Positions 28,441-37,471 of a DNA stretch of 64,000 nucleotides are shown here, one piece after another (within the stretch, counting starts at the first letter, position 1; each line of letters begins with the position of its first letter). Source of the DNA: Gemmataceae bacterium. GTDB lineage: Bacteria; Planctomycetota; Planctomycetia; Gemmatales; Gemmataceae. The stretch is from positions 262,171 through 326,170 of the forward strand of contig SHZZ01000001.1 of NCBI GenBank assembly GCA_009692005.1, written 5' to 3'. The notes beneath the pieces were generated by a model. The model was not told the DNA's origin. It did not search any database and saw only the letters and a list, made by a program, of their open reading frames with translations. The position numbers were made by a program, and so were the translations under genes.

Positions 28441-31400
28441 TTAAAACGGTTGTTGAATGCCAAACCAGAATTGCGCCCCGGTGTCGTAGTTTAACGCCTT
28501 GGCTGCGTCCACCCGTATCATCACCCTTTCAACAAAACTCAAAAAGGAAACATCCCAGCGCAACCCGGCGCCGATGCCTTGGGCCACGGGGCCAAGCGCT
28601 TGCCCGCTGACATAGGTGTTGCCCACATCGTAAAAGACTGCCAAATATGTGTTTTCCAAGGAAAACAACCGGTCCGCAAATCCATAGCCGCTGTGGCGGA
28701 TTAAGGGAAAGCGCAATTCAACGCTTCCCACCCAGGTGGTGCTGCCTTGCATCTGGGCCAAATCGAAAGCACGGAATAATTCCCCGCTGCCCATGGAAAA
28801 AAACTGGCCCCGCGAGGGAACGGAACTTCCCCCAAAAGCCCTGACCGCCAGGCGCGTGTTGTCCAGCCAATTGGAAACCCCCCTCAAAAAGGGATGAGAA
28901 TTGGCAAGCTCTTTGCGTAATTGGCCAGGGTCTGGAAGGTAACGCACAGTGGAAAATTCGGCCCAGACTTTTTGCGTAGTCTGCATTTCTTCTAACAAAG
29001 CCTGGCCGGCTTCATAAACCGCGTCAAACTGGAATCCTCCTTCCGGGTCCCAGTAGGGGGTTAAATAATTGATCCGGTAATGCAAGCCGCCGGTAGTAAT
29101 ATTGCGAAAGCGCTCCGCGCCTGGAACGGTCAACACCGGGTCGGGCAAAAAGTTATCTCGGTACGAGGCGAACAAGTCCATGAAATGAGTGGGAAGCAGG
29201 TAAAGAGAAGCGTTTTCGAGGAAAACATAGCGTCCGAAAAGAGTGGCCCGGCTGACATTATTATTGCCTTCGTAAAAGGTGTACAAGCGGTGCTCGGCAT
29301 TGAATCCGAATTGAAAAGGGGACGAGGGCCAATGGGTGAACAAGCCGTCAGCGCCCACGACGAAATCCCGGTAATCGGTGCGGTAGGCTGCGAACAGGCC
29401 GCCGGAAAATTGCTGCGTCCGGTAGGCGCCCAAACGGAATCCTCCCATGGTCGCCCGGGTGTACCAGGCATCATCATAGCCCGCCGAGTAAAGCCAGGGG
29501 CCGAAAATGTAATTCCAGCGGTCATAGGCGTTAGTCACATCGGTTTCATCAAGAAAGGTGTAGAGAGGAGTAAAGCGGATTCTGGCCTTGTGGCGCCAAT
29601 GGTTGTTGGCCGGGTTTTTATCCACGATCACTTGATCTGGGTCGATGGAAATTTGACTGGGCTCCTCGGGCAATTCCACGGTCACTCGCACGGTTTCGCC
29701 GCCCAGGGATTCGATCTTCGCCGGGGGATCGTCCAATTCGTAGACTCCGGCCCTGGGAAGAATGGGAATGCGGACCGGGTAATCTTCGCGGTTGCCAAAG
29801 GAAAAGCCCAGGTAAGTGGGCTCGCTGAAATCGCCCACCTGTTTCAGAGTGATCACGGTTTTGTGTTTTTTGGTTTCTGAAAGCCCCAGGGTTTGAAAGA
29901 GGCCAGGGAAGGCAGCCGGGGAAGTTTCTTCCGACTCCACCGATTCGATTTTCCAATCCACCAGACCCGGAGTGCGCAGCCAGTGGTGGAAAAAGTCATT
30001 CCACGGCTTCCCCGTAAACTCCTCAAGTTCTTTTTGAAAATCTTCAGTGTGGAGAATCTTGTACTGATATTTCTGAAAAACCCCTTTCATGAAATCCATG
30101 AAACCTTGCGATCCCAGTCGGCCTTCAATCAGCTCAACCACCTTGGCGCCTTTGTCGTAGCACATGCTGAAAAGGTTGACGACATGGCCGAAATTCTCCA
30201 TCGGCTGCAGAATGGCCTTGTGCTCACCCCGGCCCAGGGTGCCGTAGAAACCCACCATGCGGTAATCATCTCTGCGAATATTGGGGAGCCAGCGGAAAGG
30301 CCCTGGGAAGGACAAGAACTCATTGTTTTTTCCTCTCCGCAGGTTGAGAAGCCGGTGGCTGAAATAAGTGGCCAGTGCTTCATCCATCCAGGTTTCGCGG
30401 TAGCCATCCGTGCCAACCAAGTTGTACCACCATTGATGACAAACCTCGTGGCTGATCAGGTATTCCGTGTACTGGCTGGCCAGTTTGGGCATGTCGAAAA
30501 CGCGCTCGTCAATCAAAACCATTGCCCCGCACTCGTTGCCATTCCATCCGAAGTACGACTCGGCGATGGTGAATTCCGGGTAGGGGTAAGGCCCGAACCA
30601 TTGGCTGTAGGCGACCATGGCGTCGGCCACCATTCGTGTGATTTCCTTGGCGTAATGTTCGTGTTCCTTGAAGGCATTAACATGGATTTTTAGCGGTTTA
30701 TCACGGCCGGGAAGCGAAACTTCGGTAGTCAAGCGTTGAAAGCGCTTCGAGCAAACAAAACCAAAATCTCGCACACCCAGGGCTTCCATGCTCACTTCTT
30801 TCCAACCCTGGGGCAATTCCTTTTGGTCCAACTGTTGGCCGCTACTGGCAATTACCTGGTTGCCAGGAAGGGTTGCTTTAACAAAATAATTTCCTGCCTC
30901 GTTATGAAAAGGCTGGTGCCAGGGAATGAAGGGGGTTGGCCGCCAACCTTCCTCGGGGTCGTTCTCCTTCCAGGCTTTTTGATGAAAAGCGAAAACAGGC
31001 AGCCAGTTGGCCAAAAAAGTGACTTCTTTCCAGCGCCCCCAGCGCCCCTGCTTTTCCGGCAACTTCATGGAGAAAACAAGTTCCAAGTGCACGGCTTTTC
31101 CATCGGGAACCGGTTGGGGCAGTCTCACCACCAAAGTGGTGTTTGTCGGGCCTGAGAAATGAAATTTCACTTTTTCCTGGCCAAGTCCCGCATCATCAAG
31201 GAGGTGGATTTTCTCGATATTCAGAACGGGTTCAGCAACCCCAAGGGCCTCGCTGGGGTTCAGACGCAAAAGTTCCATGGTCTTGGCCATTTTGCCAATT
31301 TCAGTACTTGGCAAGACATAATGGGAATGGGCATTGAATTGCACTTGCGTCACGGGCTGCCCGGTTTGATTGACCCAACGGGCTTTTTCAACCACATTGA

Positions 31401-31533
31401 CCTGGTTGACTTCGGCGTTAAATTGCATCTGTACATGGTAAGTTGGAAGCCAGGAAGGGGGCTCTGCCCGGGCCATCGAAGGAATGGCAAGGAAATAAAG
31501 TGATAGGATCCAAGCGCTGTATTTGCCGCCCAT
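28441..31533 (-). CDS. M1-family metallopeptidase fused to an Omp85/BamA-like outer-membrane barrel
   Basis: A 1,030-aa protein with a signal peptide (about 1-23). Residues about 30-560 are an M1 aminopeptidase domain. The zinc site is complete: HEVCH at 362-366 and the third ligand Glu385, exactly 18 residues further, in WMDEALATYF; the exopeptidase-type motif reads GNECGAMVL. After a short beta region, residues ~655-1030 look like a beta-barrel. There are alternating aromatic strands, ELFRAFDLAQMQGS and FYDVGNTY, then a final strand ending in FWFGIQQPF with C-terminal Phe, as in Omp85/surface-antigen proteins. A cell-surface peptidase tethered by its own barrel is the simplest reading. It is probably transcribed alone. 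Confidence 0.85.
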   Translation of the reverse strand: MGGKYSAWILSLYFLAIPSMARAEPPSWLPTYHVQMQFNAEVNQVNVVEKARWVNQTGQPVTQVQFNAHSHYVLPSTEIGKMAKTMELLRLNPSEALGVAEPVLNIEKIHLLDDAGLGQEKVKFHFSGPTNTTLVVRLPQPVPDGKAVHLELVFSMKLPEKQGRWGRWKEVTFLANWLPVFAFHQKAWKENDPEEGWRPTPFIPWHQPFHNEAGNYFVKATLPGNQVIASSGQQLDQKELPQGWKEVSMEALGVRDFGFVCSKRFQRLTTEVSLPGRDKPLKIHVNAFKEHEHYAKEITRMVADAMVAYSQWFGPYPYPEFTIAESYFGWNGNECGAMVLIDERVFDMPKLASQYTEYLISHEVCHQWWYNLVGTDGYRETWMDEALATYFSHRLLNLRRGKNNEFLSFPGPFRWLPNIRRDDYRMVGFYGTLGRGEHKAILQPMENFGHVVNLFSMCYDKGAKVVELIEGRLGSQGFMDFMKGVFQKYQYKILHTEDFQKELEEFTGKPWNDFFHHWLRTPGLVDWKIESVESEETSPAAFPGLFQTLGLSETKKHKTVITLKQVGDFSEPTYLGFSFGNREDYPVRIPILPRAGVYELDDPPAKIESLGGETVRVTVELPEEPSQISIDPDQVIVDKNPANNHWRHKARIRFTPLYTFLDETDVTNAYDRWNYIFGPWLYSAGYDDAWYTRATMGGFRLGAYRTQQFSGGLFAAYRTDYRDFVVGADGLFTHWPSSPFQFGFNAEHRLYTFYEGNNNVSRATLFGRYVFLENASLYLLPTHFMDLFASYRDNFLPDPVLTVPGAERFRNITTGGLHYRINYLTPYWDPEGGFQFDAVYEAGQALLEEMQTTQKVWAEFSTVRYLPDPGQLRKELANSHPFLRGVSNWLDNTRLAVRAFGGSSVPSRGQFFSMGSGELFRAFDLAQMQGSTTWVGSVELRFPLIRHSGYGFADRLFSLENTYLAVFYDVGNTYVSGQALGPVAQGIGAGLRWDVSFLSFVERVMIRVDAAKALNYDTGAQFWFGIQQPF

Positions 31534-31647
31534 GGAAATCGGTTTACCCCAAGAAAAAACCGAGAAAACTGCGGAGGGGCCTATAGCGGTAAGGGGAAAA
31601 TCGGGCTAGGTCAATACGATTAGGGTTTGGAATGGATAATCAAACGA

Positions 31648-31674
31648 CAAAGGCCTGGGGTAACCAGGCCTTTG
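31648..31674 (-). terminator. intrinsic terminator after the DUF1549/DUF1553 gene
   Basis: A perfect 11-bp stem, CAAAGGCCTGG with CCAGGCCTTTG, and a 5-nt loop. It lies 18 bp beyond the stop of the minus-strand gene. The T-rich tail is modest (TCGTTTG). Confidence 0.65.
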
Positions 31675-31692
31675 TAGGGTTTGGCAAAACTG

Positions 31693-34224
31693 TTACTGGT
31701 TAAACATGAACTCCTTGGTGTTTAAAAGCGCCCAGAGAATGTTTTCATACGCCAGCTTCTTATTTTGCGAATGCTTGGCTAAATGAGCCAAGGCGGCTTC
31801 CTTTTGTTGCGGCGTGGGCTTGCGCGCAAAGGCCCAAAGGAAGAGTTCATCCAATTTTTCCGCATCGCCCTTCGTGTCCTTGGCCAGCATGTCTGCACGG
31901 CCATTGGCCCGGGACAATTTGTTTTGAATCTCGTCGGAATTGAGCAAGTGCAAGGCCTGTGCCAAGTTTGCCTCATTCACCCGTTCGCATTCGCAAGCGC
32001 TGATTCGTTGCGGCCGGCCAAAGACATCCAGGAAGTAGGAAGAATACCCCTCGTCGGGCAGCATGATGGCTCGGCGGGGAGCAAACTTATCCTGTGGCAA
32101 ACCGCTAAACCCTGCTGGGCTGTCGGTCACCTGGCAAACGGCGTCAAACAAGACTTCCGCGCTCATGCGCCTGGGATAGTAGCGGGCAAAATTCTGCTTG
32201 TCGTGCTTGTTCCAGTCATTGGGAGTAGGGCTCAACTGGTAGGTGCGCGAGTTGACAATCAAGCGGATCAATTGCTTCAAACTAAATTTGTTTTTCAACA
32301 AGTGATCGGCCAAGGCCTGGAGAAGTTCCGGGTTGGTGGGAGGATTGGTGATTCGCATATCGTCCAGAGGGTCGACAATTCCTCTCGAGAAGAAATGTGC
32401 CCAGTAGCGGTTGGCAATGGCCTTGGAAAAGAAGGGATTCTTTTCCTTGGTCATCCACTCGGCCAGCAAGGTCCGGGGATCATCGTCTTCAGACAGGGTG
32501 ACAGCGGCTTCATCCAGGGGTTTATATTCCGCCAGTTTACCCGAGCGTTTGTTGGTCACACCCCCGGACTTGGTCGAATAAACCACAAGCCTTTGCGATT
32601 CTTGATTCTGGTTTTGCTGGCCAGGAACGGGGAAACGCTTGCGGCCGATTTTTCCAAAGAACGAGGCCAAGCCCCAGTAATCGTCCTGAGACCATTTTTC
32701 ATAGGGATGATGGTGGCATTGAGCGCAAGCAAGGCGCAGGCCCAAAAACACCTGAGCGGTGTCATCCACATATTGTTCTGGACTTTGCAAGCTTTTATAC
32801 CAAACGGTGGGGGGCGTTTCCGTTTCATCGCCAGTGGCGGTCAAGATTTCTCGGGCAAACTGGTCGTAAGGCATGTCGGATTTGACCGCGTCGCGGATCC
32901 AGCCATGAAAGGCGAAAGTCCCGCGCATTTTATCCGCCTGCCCGCCCCGCTTGACCCGCAGAATATCGGCCCACTTGGCCGCAAAAAAGTAGGCGTATTC
33001 AGGTGAATTCAGCAACTTATCCACCAATGCGGTTCGCTTGTTCGGGTTGTTGCTTTCAACGAATTCCTTCACCTCGGTTGGGGTAGGCAAAGTTCCCGTC
33101 AAGTCCACGGCAAGGCGACGGATGAATTGTTCGTCGGTGCACAGTTCCGCGGGGACCAACCCCAGTTGTTTCCACTTGGCGGCGGTAAACTGGTCTACCA
33201 AGTTGGCCGCGGGGAAATTGAAATCCCTCGGTTTTTCCGATAGGGGAACTGTGGCCCGGAAAGTGTTTACAAATTCCTGGTAGCGAACCATTATGGCCGC
33301 TTCCCCTGCCATGGCATTGGTCCTAACCAAGGCCAGGCCATCCACCGTGGCAATGTCCTGATCGTTGGATTCGTATTGGGCCCTACGGGTAATGTCTTCC
33401 TTGGTGCCATCAGAATAATTGGCGATGACCAAGAACTGCTGCCTGGCATTTCTCGGCATGATCTGGTTTTCGGGAAAAATGGAAATGCTGGTAACCTTGG
33501 GGTCTTCGGGCTTTCCCAATGGCAGGCCAGAGGCAATCCAGCGCCGTATCAGGCGGTATTCATCCGAGCCGACATCCATTTTTTTGCCGCCACCATGGGC
33601 CACGGCGCCGGCCGCCTTGGTCAGCAGCAAGCTGTAATCCGGGCTGGACGGGGAAACCCGCCGGCCCCGCGCTTCTTCAACCAAGGATTGGTAATCCGCC
33701 TCGGCGTCAAAACCCAAAAGAGAAAGTTTAAAACCGTTTTGCCCGCTGGCTTTTCCATGGCAGCCGCCAGAATTGCAACTCAACTTGGTCAGGATGGGCA
33801 CAATCTGATTGGCAAAATTGATTGGCAATTCCACATCGCAATAGGCGGTGGCAACCGGGACGGTTAACTTGTGAGTTCCATATTGAATTTCCACTTGCGT
33901 GCTTCCATTGGCCAAAGGCACCACTTTGCCCGAGGGGGTGGCCCTAACCAATTTTCCATTCCCTACTTCATACTGCGCATCATTGGTTAAATCCACTTTC
34001 ATGCCGCTCTTGGTCACCCCGGTGACAACCAATTGGAGAGCGTCATCGAGCCCCCGCAGGTTGACTTTGGTGGGAAAGACGGAGAGGGAAGCGAATTCCC
34101 CGGGAGGAGGGGCTTTGAACTCAACCGGCTGGTCGGCGGGTTTTGAAGCATCCGCTGCCCAAAGCGAACCTGGCGCTATCGCCAAGAAAAAAACCGCGGG
34201 CGCAAACCACTTAAAGTGAGACAT
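31693..34224 (-). CDS. exported DUF1549/DUF1553 protein with Ig-like and cytochrome-like motifs
   Basis: An 843-aa planctomycete-type protein. A signal peptide (about 1-23) is followed by a bacterial Ig-like (BIG2) region, a cytochrome-like segment with CNSGGCHG around residue 150, and a second BIG2 region (~240-330). DUF1549 follows (about 345-550, with CAQCHHHPYEKW), then DUF1553 (about 580-830, with ANRYWAHFFSRGIVDP). The role of these abundant proteins is not established; a link to polysaccharide breakdown or to electron transfer outside the membrane has been suggested for the group. The start at 34224 is supported by the signal peptide and AGGAGT nearby. Confidence 0.88.
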   Translation of the reverse strand: MSHFKWFAPAVFFLAIAPGSLWAADASKPADQPVEFKAPPPGEFASLSVFPTKVNLRGLDDALQLVVTGVTKSGMKVDLTNDAQYEVGNGKLVRATPSGKVVPLANGSTQVEIQYGTHKLTVPVATAYCDVELPINFANQIVPILTKLSCNSGGCHGKASGQNGFKLSLLGFDAEADYQSLVEEARGRRVSPSSPDYSLLLTKAAGAVAHGGGKKMDVGSDEYRLIRRWIASGLPLGKPEDPKVTSISIFPENQIMPRNARQQFLVIANYSDGTKEDITRRAQYESNDQDIATVDGLALVRTNAMAGEAAIMVRYQEFVNTFRATVPLSEKPRDFNFPAANLVDQFTAAKWKQLGLVPAELCTDEQFIRRLAVDLTGTLPTPTEVKEFVESNNPNKRTALVDKLLNSPEYAYFFAAKWADILRVKRGGQADKMRGTFAFHGWIRDAVKSDMPYDQFAREILTATGDETETPPTVWYKSLQSPEQYVDDTAQVFLGLRLACAQCHHHPYEKWSQDDYWGLASFFGKIGRKRFPVPGQQNQNQESQRLVVYSTKSGGVTNKRSGKLAEYKPLDEAAVTLSEDDDPRTLLAEWMTKEKNPFFSKAIANRYWAHFFSRGIVDPLDDMRITNPPTNPELLQALADHLLKNKFSLKQLIRLIVNSRTYQLSPTPNDWNKHDKQNFARYYPRRMSAEVLFDAVCQVTDSPAGFSGLPQDKFAPRRAIMLPDEGYSSYFLDVFGRPQRISACECERVNEANLAQALHLLNSDEIQNKLSRANGRADMLAKDTKGDAEKLDELFLWAFARKPTPQQKEAALAHLAKHSQNKKLAYENILWALLNTKEFMFNQ

Positions 34225-34320
34225 GGATAGTACTCCTGGTAATCCATGAACGGGTGGGATCTAAGGCAGGTAAAGTAATTGTTGCCGAAAACTTTGGAAA
34301 AATCAATAACTTTGTTAAAA

Positions 34321-34348
34321 ATAAAACGGACCTGGCTGTCCAGGTCCG
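34321..34348 (-). terminator. intrinsic terminator after the DUF3467 gene
   Basis: A perfect 9-bp stem, CGGACCTGG with CCAGGTCCG, and a CTGT loop. On the minus strand TTTTATTTTT follows. On the plus strand CTTTTTC follows, so it may work both ways. Confidence 0.85.
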
Positions 34349-34368
34349 CTTTTTCAAGCCGAGTCGGC

Positions 34369-34722
34369 CTATTTTCCTTGCACTGGCGCTGCAGGCGCCT
34401 GAACTCTCACCCGCCGCCTTGGATCCAATTCAATGACCCCAAAGGCTTCTTCATGCTTTTGCAGGGTCATTCCCAGCGTGGTGAACAAGCGTTTGGCCGT
34501 GAAAAAGTTCATGATCAGCCGCTGGTCGATGCTGATTTCCTGGCGTCCTGTGGCGAACGGATTGGAATTCAATGCCAGATCGATGATCACTTCTTCGGGC
34601 GTTGCCGTCACCCGGGCAAAATTCGCGTAAGCCGAGTGCAGGTTTTTTTCGCTGAATATCACTTCGGTCTGCTGGGTCGTTGGAGCATCCTCGGGTTGCC
34701 CGGCGGGTTTCTTTTCGGCCAT
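34369..34722 (-). CDS. DUF3467 family protein
   Basis: A 117-aa soluble protein that matches DUF3467 in length and pattern: YANFARVTATPEEVIIDL, then an RLIMNFFTAKRLFTTLGM helix. The family is conserved in bacteria but has no proven function. A proline/alanine-rich tail (RVQAPAAPVQGK) and a polar N-terminus flank the core. The gene has its own strong terminator and stands alone between the DUF1549 gene and tRNA-Arg. Confidence 0.85.
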   Translation of the reverse strand: MAEKKPAGQPEDAPTTQQTEVIFSEKNLHSAYANFARVTATPEEVIIDLALNSNPFATGRQEISIDQRLIMNFFTAKRLFTTLGMTLQKHEEAFGVIELDPRRRVRVQAPAAPVQGK

Positions 34723-34832
34723 GAAAATCTCCTAAATAAACAAATTGGTCATCCACTCGCCGACGATCCTACTCTACCTCCAAGGAAAAAAGGTAGTTCA
34801 TTTTGTGCTAAGGGTTTGTAAATTAAGGACAG

Positions 34833-34906
34833 GCGCCCGTAGCTCAATTGGACAGAGCAACGGTCTTCGGAACCGTAGGTTACAGGTTCGACTCCTGTCG
34901 GGCGTA
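34833..34906 (+). tRNA. tRNA-Arg (anticodon UCG)
   Basis: A full cloverleaf can be drawn. The acceptor GCGCCCG pairs with CGGGCGT (one G-T at the first pair). The D arm is GCTC/GAGC and the anticodon arm is ACGGT/ACCGT around the 7-nt loop CTTCGGA. The T arm is ACAGG/CCTGT with loop TTCGACT, and the discriminator is A. Loop positions 34-36 read TCG, which decodes CGA and other CGN arginine codons. CCA is not encoded. The gene stands alone. Confidence 0.95.
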
Positions 34907-34987
34907 TTCAGCCACGAAATTTAAAAATGAGCACCTAACCAAACGGGGCTCTCAATGTTTGGTTTCCCTGGGTTTTCCAGGGCGGCT

Positions 34988-36085
34988 CTATTTCCCCAAC
35001 CATTGCTTGAACTGTTTTTGCAGAATGAAGCAGGTGAAAATCCCTGCGATCAGGCCGACAACTAAAAAGCGCAGGTCGCCGCCAAGGAGGTTTCTTGGCT
35101 TCTCGGCTTCTTTTGATGGGCTGTCTTCGCCTTTTTTTTCGGGCCTTGGCGCATCTTTTTCCAGGGGCCCCTCCGCGCTTTGCCGCCGTAGGATTTTTGA
35201 ATGTTCAAATAGAGCCGGGGAATTGCTCATTTGCCTGGCGTTGATTAATTCATCAAGAACTTTACCCGCGGCTATCTTGTCCCCGGTGGCGTTTAACAAC
35301 TCCCCATACAACCAATAAAGTTGGTTGTCCAAGGGGAGCCAAGTGAGAAACAGGGAGCAGATTTCCATTGAGTCCGGCGGGAAGCGCTCATAGAAGGCGA
35401 TGGAGGTTTTACCCGGTTGGAAAGTGCTCTTTTTCCATTCGTTGGAGAAATTACCAAAAACGGCAGGCGGGGCATCTTCCGGGCGCTCGCGGGAATTCCC
35501 TTTCAACTGTTTTTCCTGAAGGAGTTTGAGAAAAACCACCTCAGCGCGAAAAGCGGCTTCCCACTTTTTGAAATCCTTCTCCGGCCCGGGCCAGGCTTTT
35601 ATGGCGTCGCGTTGCGTGTCCACGGCCCGGTCGATGAAAAGGTCGTTGACGCCATAGGCGGTAGCCAGGTTGGCAAGCAAAAGGTGCTTGCTGGGAAAAT
35701 CGGCCGGCGCTTTTTTCCAGGCGGCTTCCAAAACCGCCATGGCTTTTGCTGGCTGGTTCAAACGCAATAAGCAGCCGCCCAGTTGAATCTCCTCATCGAG
35801 TGTCGCTTTCCCTTGAGCAATTTTTTCCTCAACCGTTTTCCTTAATCCAGAGTAAAAGGGATAAAGACCGGATTGCGCCTTTAGTTGTTCGGATTGTTCC
35901 GCCATGGCCAAGCCGCGCAGTTCGCTCAAAACCAGCCGGGTTTGCGAAAAAGTAGGGTTCGGAGGCAAAAGGGGAGGTTCGCCCGGCACATGAATTCCTC
36001 CTTGGGAAATGGCCGGAAAAACTAAAATCAGGCTAATTAGGCAGAGGCTGCTCCAGGTGGAAAAAATTGCAAAAGGACTGCCCAT
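34988..36085 (-). CDS. exported, C-terminally anchored helical-repeat (TPR-like) protein of unknown function
   Basis: A 365-aa protein not recognised by family. It has a signal segment (about 8-27), a helical body with TPR-like pairs (LGGCLLRLNQPAKAMAVLEAAW; LLLANLATAYG), an acidic/lysine-rich linker near 305-330 (EKDAPRPEKKGEDSP) and a transmembrane helix near 340-357 (FLVVGLIAGIFTCFIL) before a short basic tail. This layout suggests a periplasmic repeat domain held to the membrane by its C-terminus. It starts 19 bp after queF on the same strand, so the two are probably cotranscribed although no functional link is obvious. Confidence 0.65.
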   Translation of the reverse strand: MGSPFAIFSTWSSLCLISLILVFPAISQGGIHVPGEPPLLPPNPTFSQTRLVLSELRGLAMAEQSEQLKAQSGLYPFYSGLRKTVEEKIAQGKATLDEEIQLGGCLLRLNQPAKAMAVLEAAWKKAPADFPSKHLLLANLATAYGVNDLFIDRAVDTQRDAIKAWPGPEKDFKKWEAAFRAEVVFLKLLQEKQLKGNSRERPEDAPPAVFGNFSNEWKKSTFQPGKTSIAFYERFPPDSMEICSLFLTWLPLDNQLYWLYGELLNATGDKIAAGKVLDELINARQMSNSPALFEHSKILRRQSAEGPLEKDAPRPEKKGEDSPSKEAEKPRNLLGGDLRFLVVGLIAGIFTCFILQKQFKQWLGK

Positions 36086-36104
36086 GGAAATTATCCTGCC
36101 CCGG

Positions 36105-36476
36105 CTATTTGGACATGGGAATAAAAGGGAACACCGCCACTACCTTGGTAGTTATTCCCCCACGGGGAGTGAAAGACCCGGTCAAGGTGCAGCGGACAGG
36201 CTTGCAGACAGAGGTAAAGTCTTCGAGAATGCGGTTGACCACTGCTTCGTAAAACGAGCCTACATCGCGAAAGGCTTGCAAGTAGAGTTTCAACGATTTT
36301 AATTCCACGCAAGAATCCTTTGGCGTGTAAAGAAAAGTTAGCGTGCCAAAATCGGGCTGCCCGGTCTTGGGGCAAAGTGATGTGAATTCCGGGCAAACGA
36401 TCTCAATTGAAAACTCCCTTTGGGGGCTGGGATTAGGGAAAGTTTCCAACTGGCTTTTGCATGGCGTTTCTGGCAT
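36105..36476 (-). CDS. queF: NADPH-dependent 7-cyano-7-deazaguanine reductase (preQ0 reductase)
   Basis: A 123-aa unimodular QueF that reduces preQ0 to preQ1 in queuosine tRNA modification. The nucleophilic cysteine (about residue 35) and proton-donor aspartate (about 42) sit in [12 protein letters not shown], and the [14 protein letters not shown] segment is the family substrate/NADPH motif. FTPRGG is also present. In well-studied QueF the next motif reads FHE; here it is FYE (about 75-77), so the histidine is a tyrosine while the glutamate is kept. No other queuosine gene is near. CAGGAG lies 11 nt ahead of the ATG. Confidence 0.9.
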   Translation of the reverse strand: MPETPCKSQLETFPNPSPQREFSIEIVCPEFTSLCPKTGQPDFGTLTFLYTPKDSCVELKSLKLYLQAFRDVGSFYEAVVNRILEDFTSVCKPVRCTLTGSFTPRGGITTKVVAVFPFIPMSK

Positions 36477-36498
36477 TGACTAACAACTCCTGATGGAA

Positions 36499-36519
36499 AT
36501 TCGCTGCCTGATGGCGAAT
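36499..36519 (-). promoter_or_regulatory. small stem-loop in the queF leader
   Basis: ATTCGC pairs perfectly with GCGAAT around a 9-nt loop, 22 bp ahead of the queF start. It does not match the preQ1 riboswitch pattern that I know. Any regulatory role is speculation. Confidence 0.25.
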
Positions 36520-36597
36520 AATGGGATTATTGTAATCTATGGTTTGGAAATGACTGGATAAAAGAGTAAACGATTGGGCGAAACCGGGAGAAGAAAA

Positions 36598-37467
36598 ATG
36601 AAAACCACGCCAGGCGGAATATTTCTTTGTTTGTTCTTGATCCCCATGCTGGTTGGCTTGGAACCGAAAAAGTCTGTTCAGGATTACGCCCTGTCGCTGG
36701 AGAACCCGGACGGTGGATTCCTTTCGGAGAAAGCAAAAGAAAAAACCTCGTTGCGCGCCACCTTGGGGGCAATTCGAATTTCGCAAATGGAAAAAAAGTC
36801 TCTCTCCAGTCTAAAGGCTCACCAGAAATTTATTTTGAGTTGTTGGAAGGAGTCCGGGGAATTCGCGGATACGCCTGGAGGAAAGCCTGATTTGATCACC
36901 ACTGTGGTTGGCCTGATGGCTTGCAAGGATGCGAATATCTTGGAGGAAAAAGTCCGGAAGAGTGGGGTTCTCTATCTAATTGAAAACGCCAAAAACTTCG
37001 AGGAGGTTCGCATGGCCTGCGCTTTCCTGGCCCAGGAAAAAGAAATCGCGCAAGTTCGCGAAGCCTGGAGTGGATTGGTTTTGAACCATTTGCGCCAAAC
37101 AAAAACGCAGGCCAAGCCACATCAACTTGGACGGGAAATGGCCGGGGCCCTGGTGACCCTCTTGCGGTTGGGCGTTGCCCCGCCGATGGAATATGGTTTT
37201 ACCGGAAGTTGGCGCCAGCAGGATGGTGGGTTTGCCAGCGCCAATTCCACCCAATCGGATATGGACACCGTTTACCGGGTTGGCCGTTTTCTTCACATGA
37301 CCCAAAACCAAACCGAGTTGCGCAAGACTCTTCCCTTTATTGAAAAATGCGCCAACGCCGACGGGGGATTTGGTCCTGCCCCGGGTAAGCCGTCGACCAT
37401 GGGCGCCACTTACCAGGCTCGCATTGTTTTGCTTTGGACCCATTCCCTCCAGCCGAAGAGCAAGTGA
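36598..37467 (+). CDS. exported prenyltransferase/squalene-oxidase-repeat protein
   Basis: A 289-aa protein with an N-terminal signal segment (about 6-21). The rest has alpha/alpha-barrel repeats like those of protein prenyltransferase beta subunits and terpene cyclases. The repeat signature is seen as NPDGGF, QQDGGFAS and NADGGFGP, each followed by helices such as SDMDTVYRVGRFL. No complete cyclase DxDD motif is present, so I do not assign an enzyme reaction. The ATG at 36598 follows GGAGAAG. Four base pairs separate its stop from folK, so cotranscription is likely. It is divergent from queF. Confidence 0.7.
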   Translation: MKTTPGGIFLCLFLIPMLVGLEPKKSVQDYALSLENPDGGFLSEKAKEKTSLRATLGAIRISQMEKKSLSSLKAHQKFILSCWKESGEFADTPGGKPDLITTVVGLMACKDANILEEKVRKSGVLYLIENAKNFEEVRMACAFLAQEKEIAQVREAWSGLVLNHLRQTKTQAKPHQLGREMAGALVTLLRLGVAPPMEYGFTGSWRQQDGGFASANSTQSDMDTVYRVGRFLHMTQNQTELRKTLPFIEKCANADGGFGPAPGKPSTMGATYQARIVLLWTHSLQPKSK

Positions 37468-37471
37468 TTTC

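Noticed and set aside
31783-33006. A 407-codon plus-strand reading frame opposite the DUF1549/DUF1553 gene.
   Set aside because: It lies antisense to a confidently assigned gene with recognisable motifs, and has no family pattern. It is a shadow frame.
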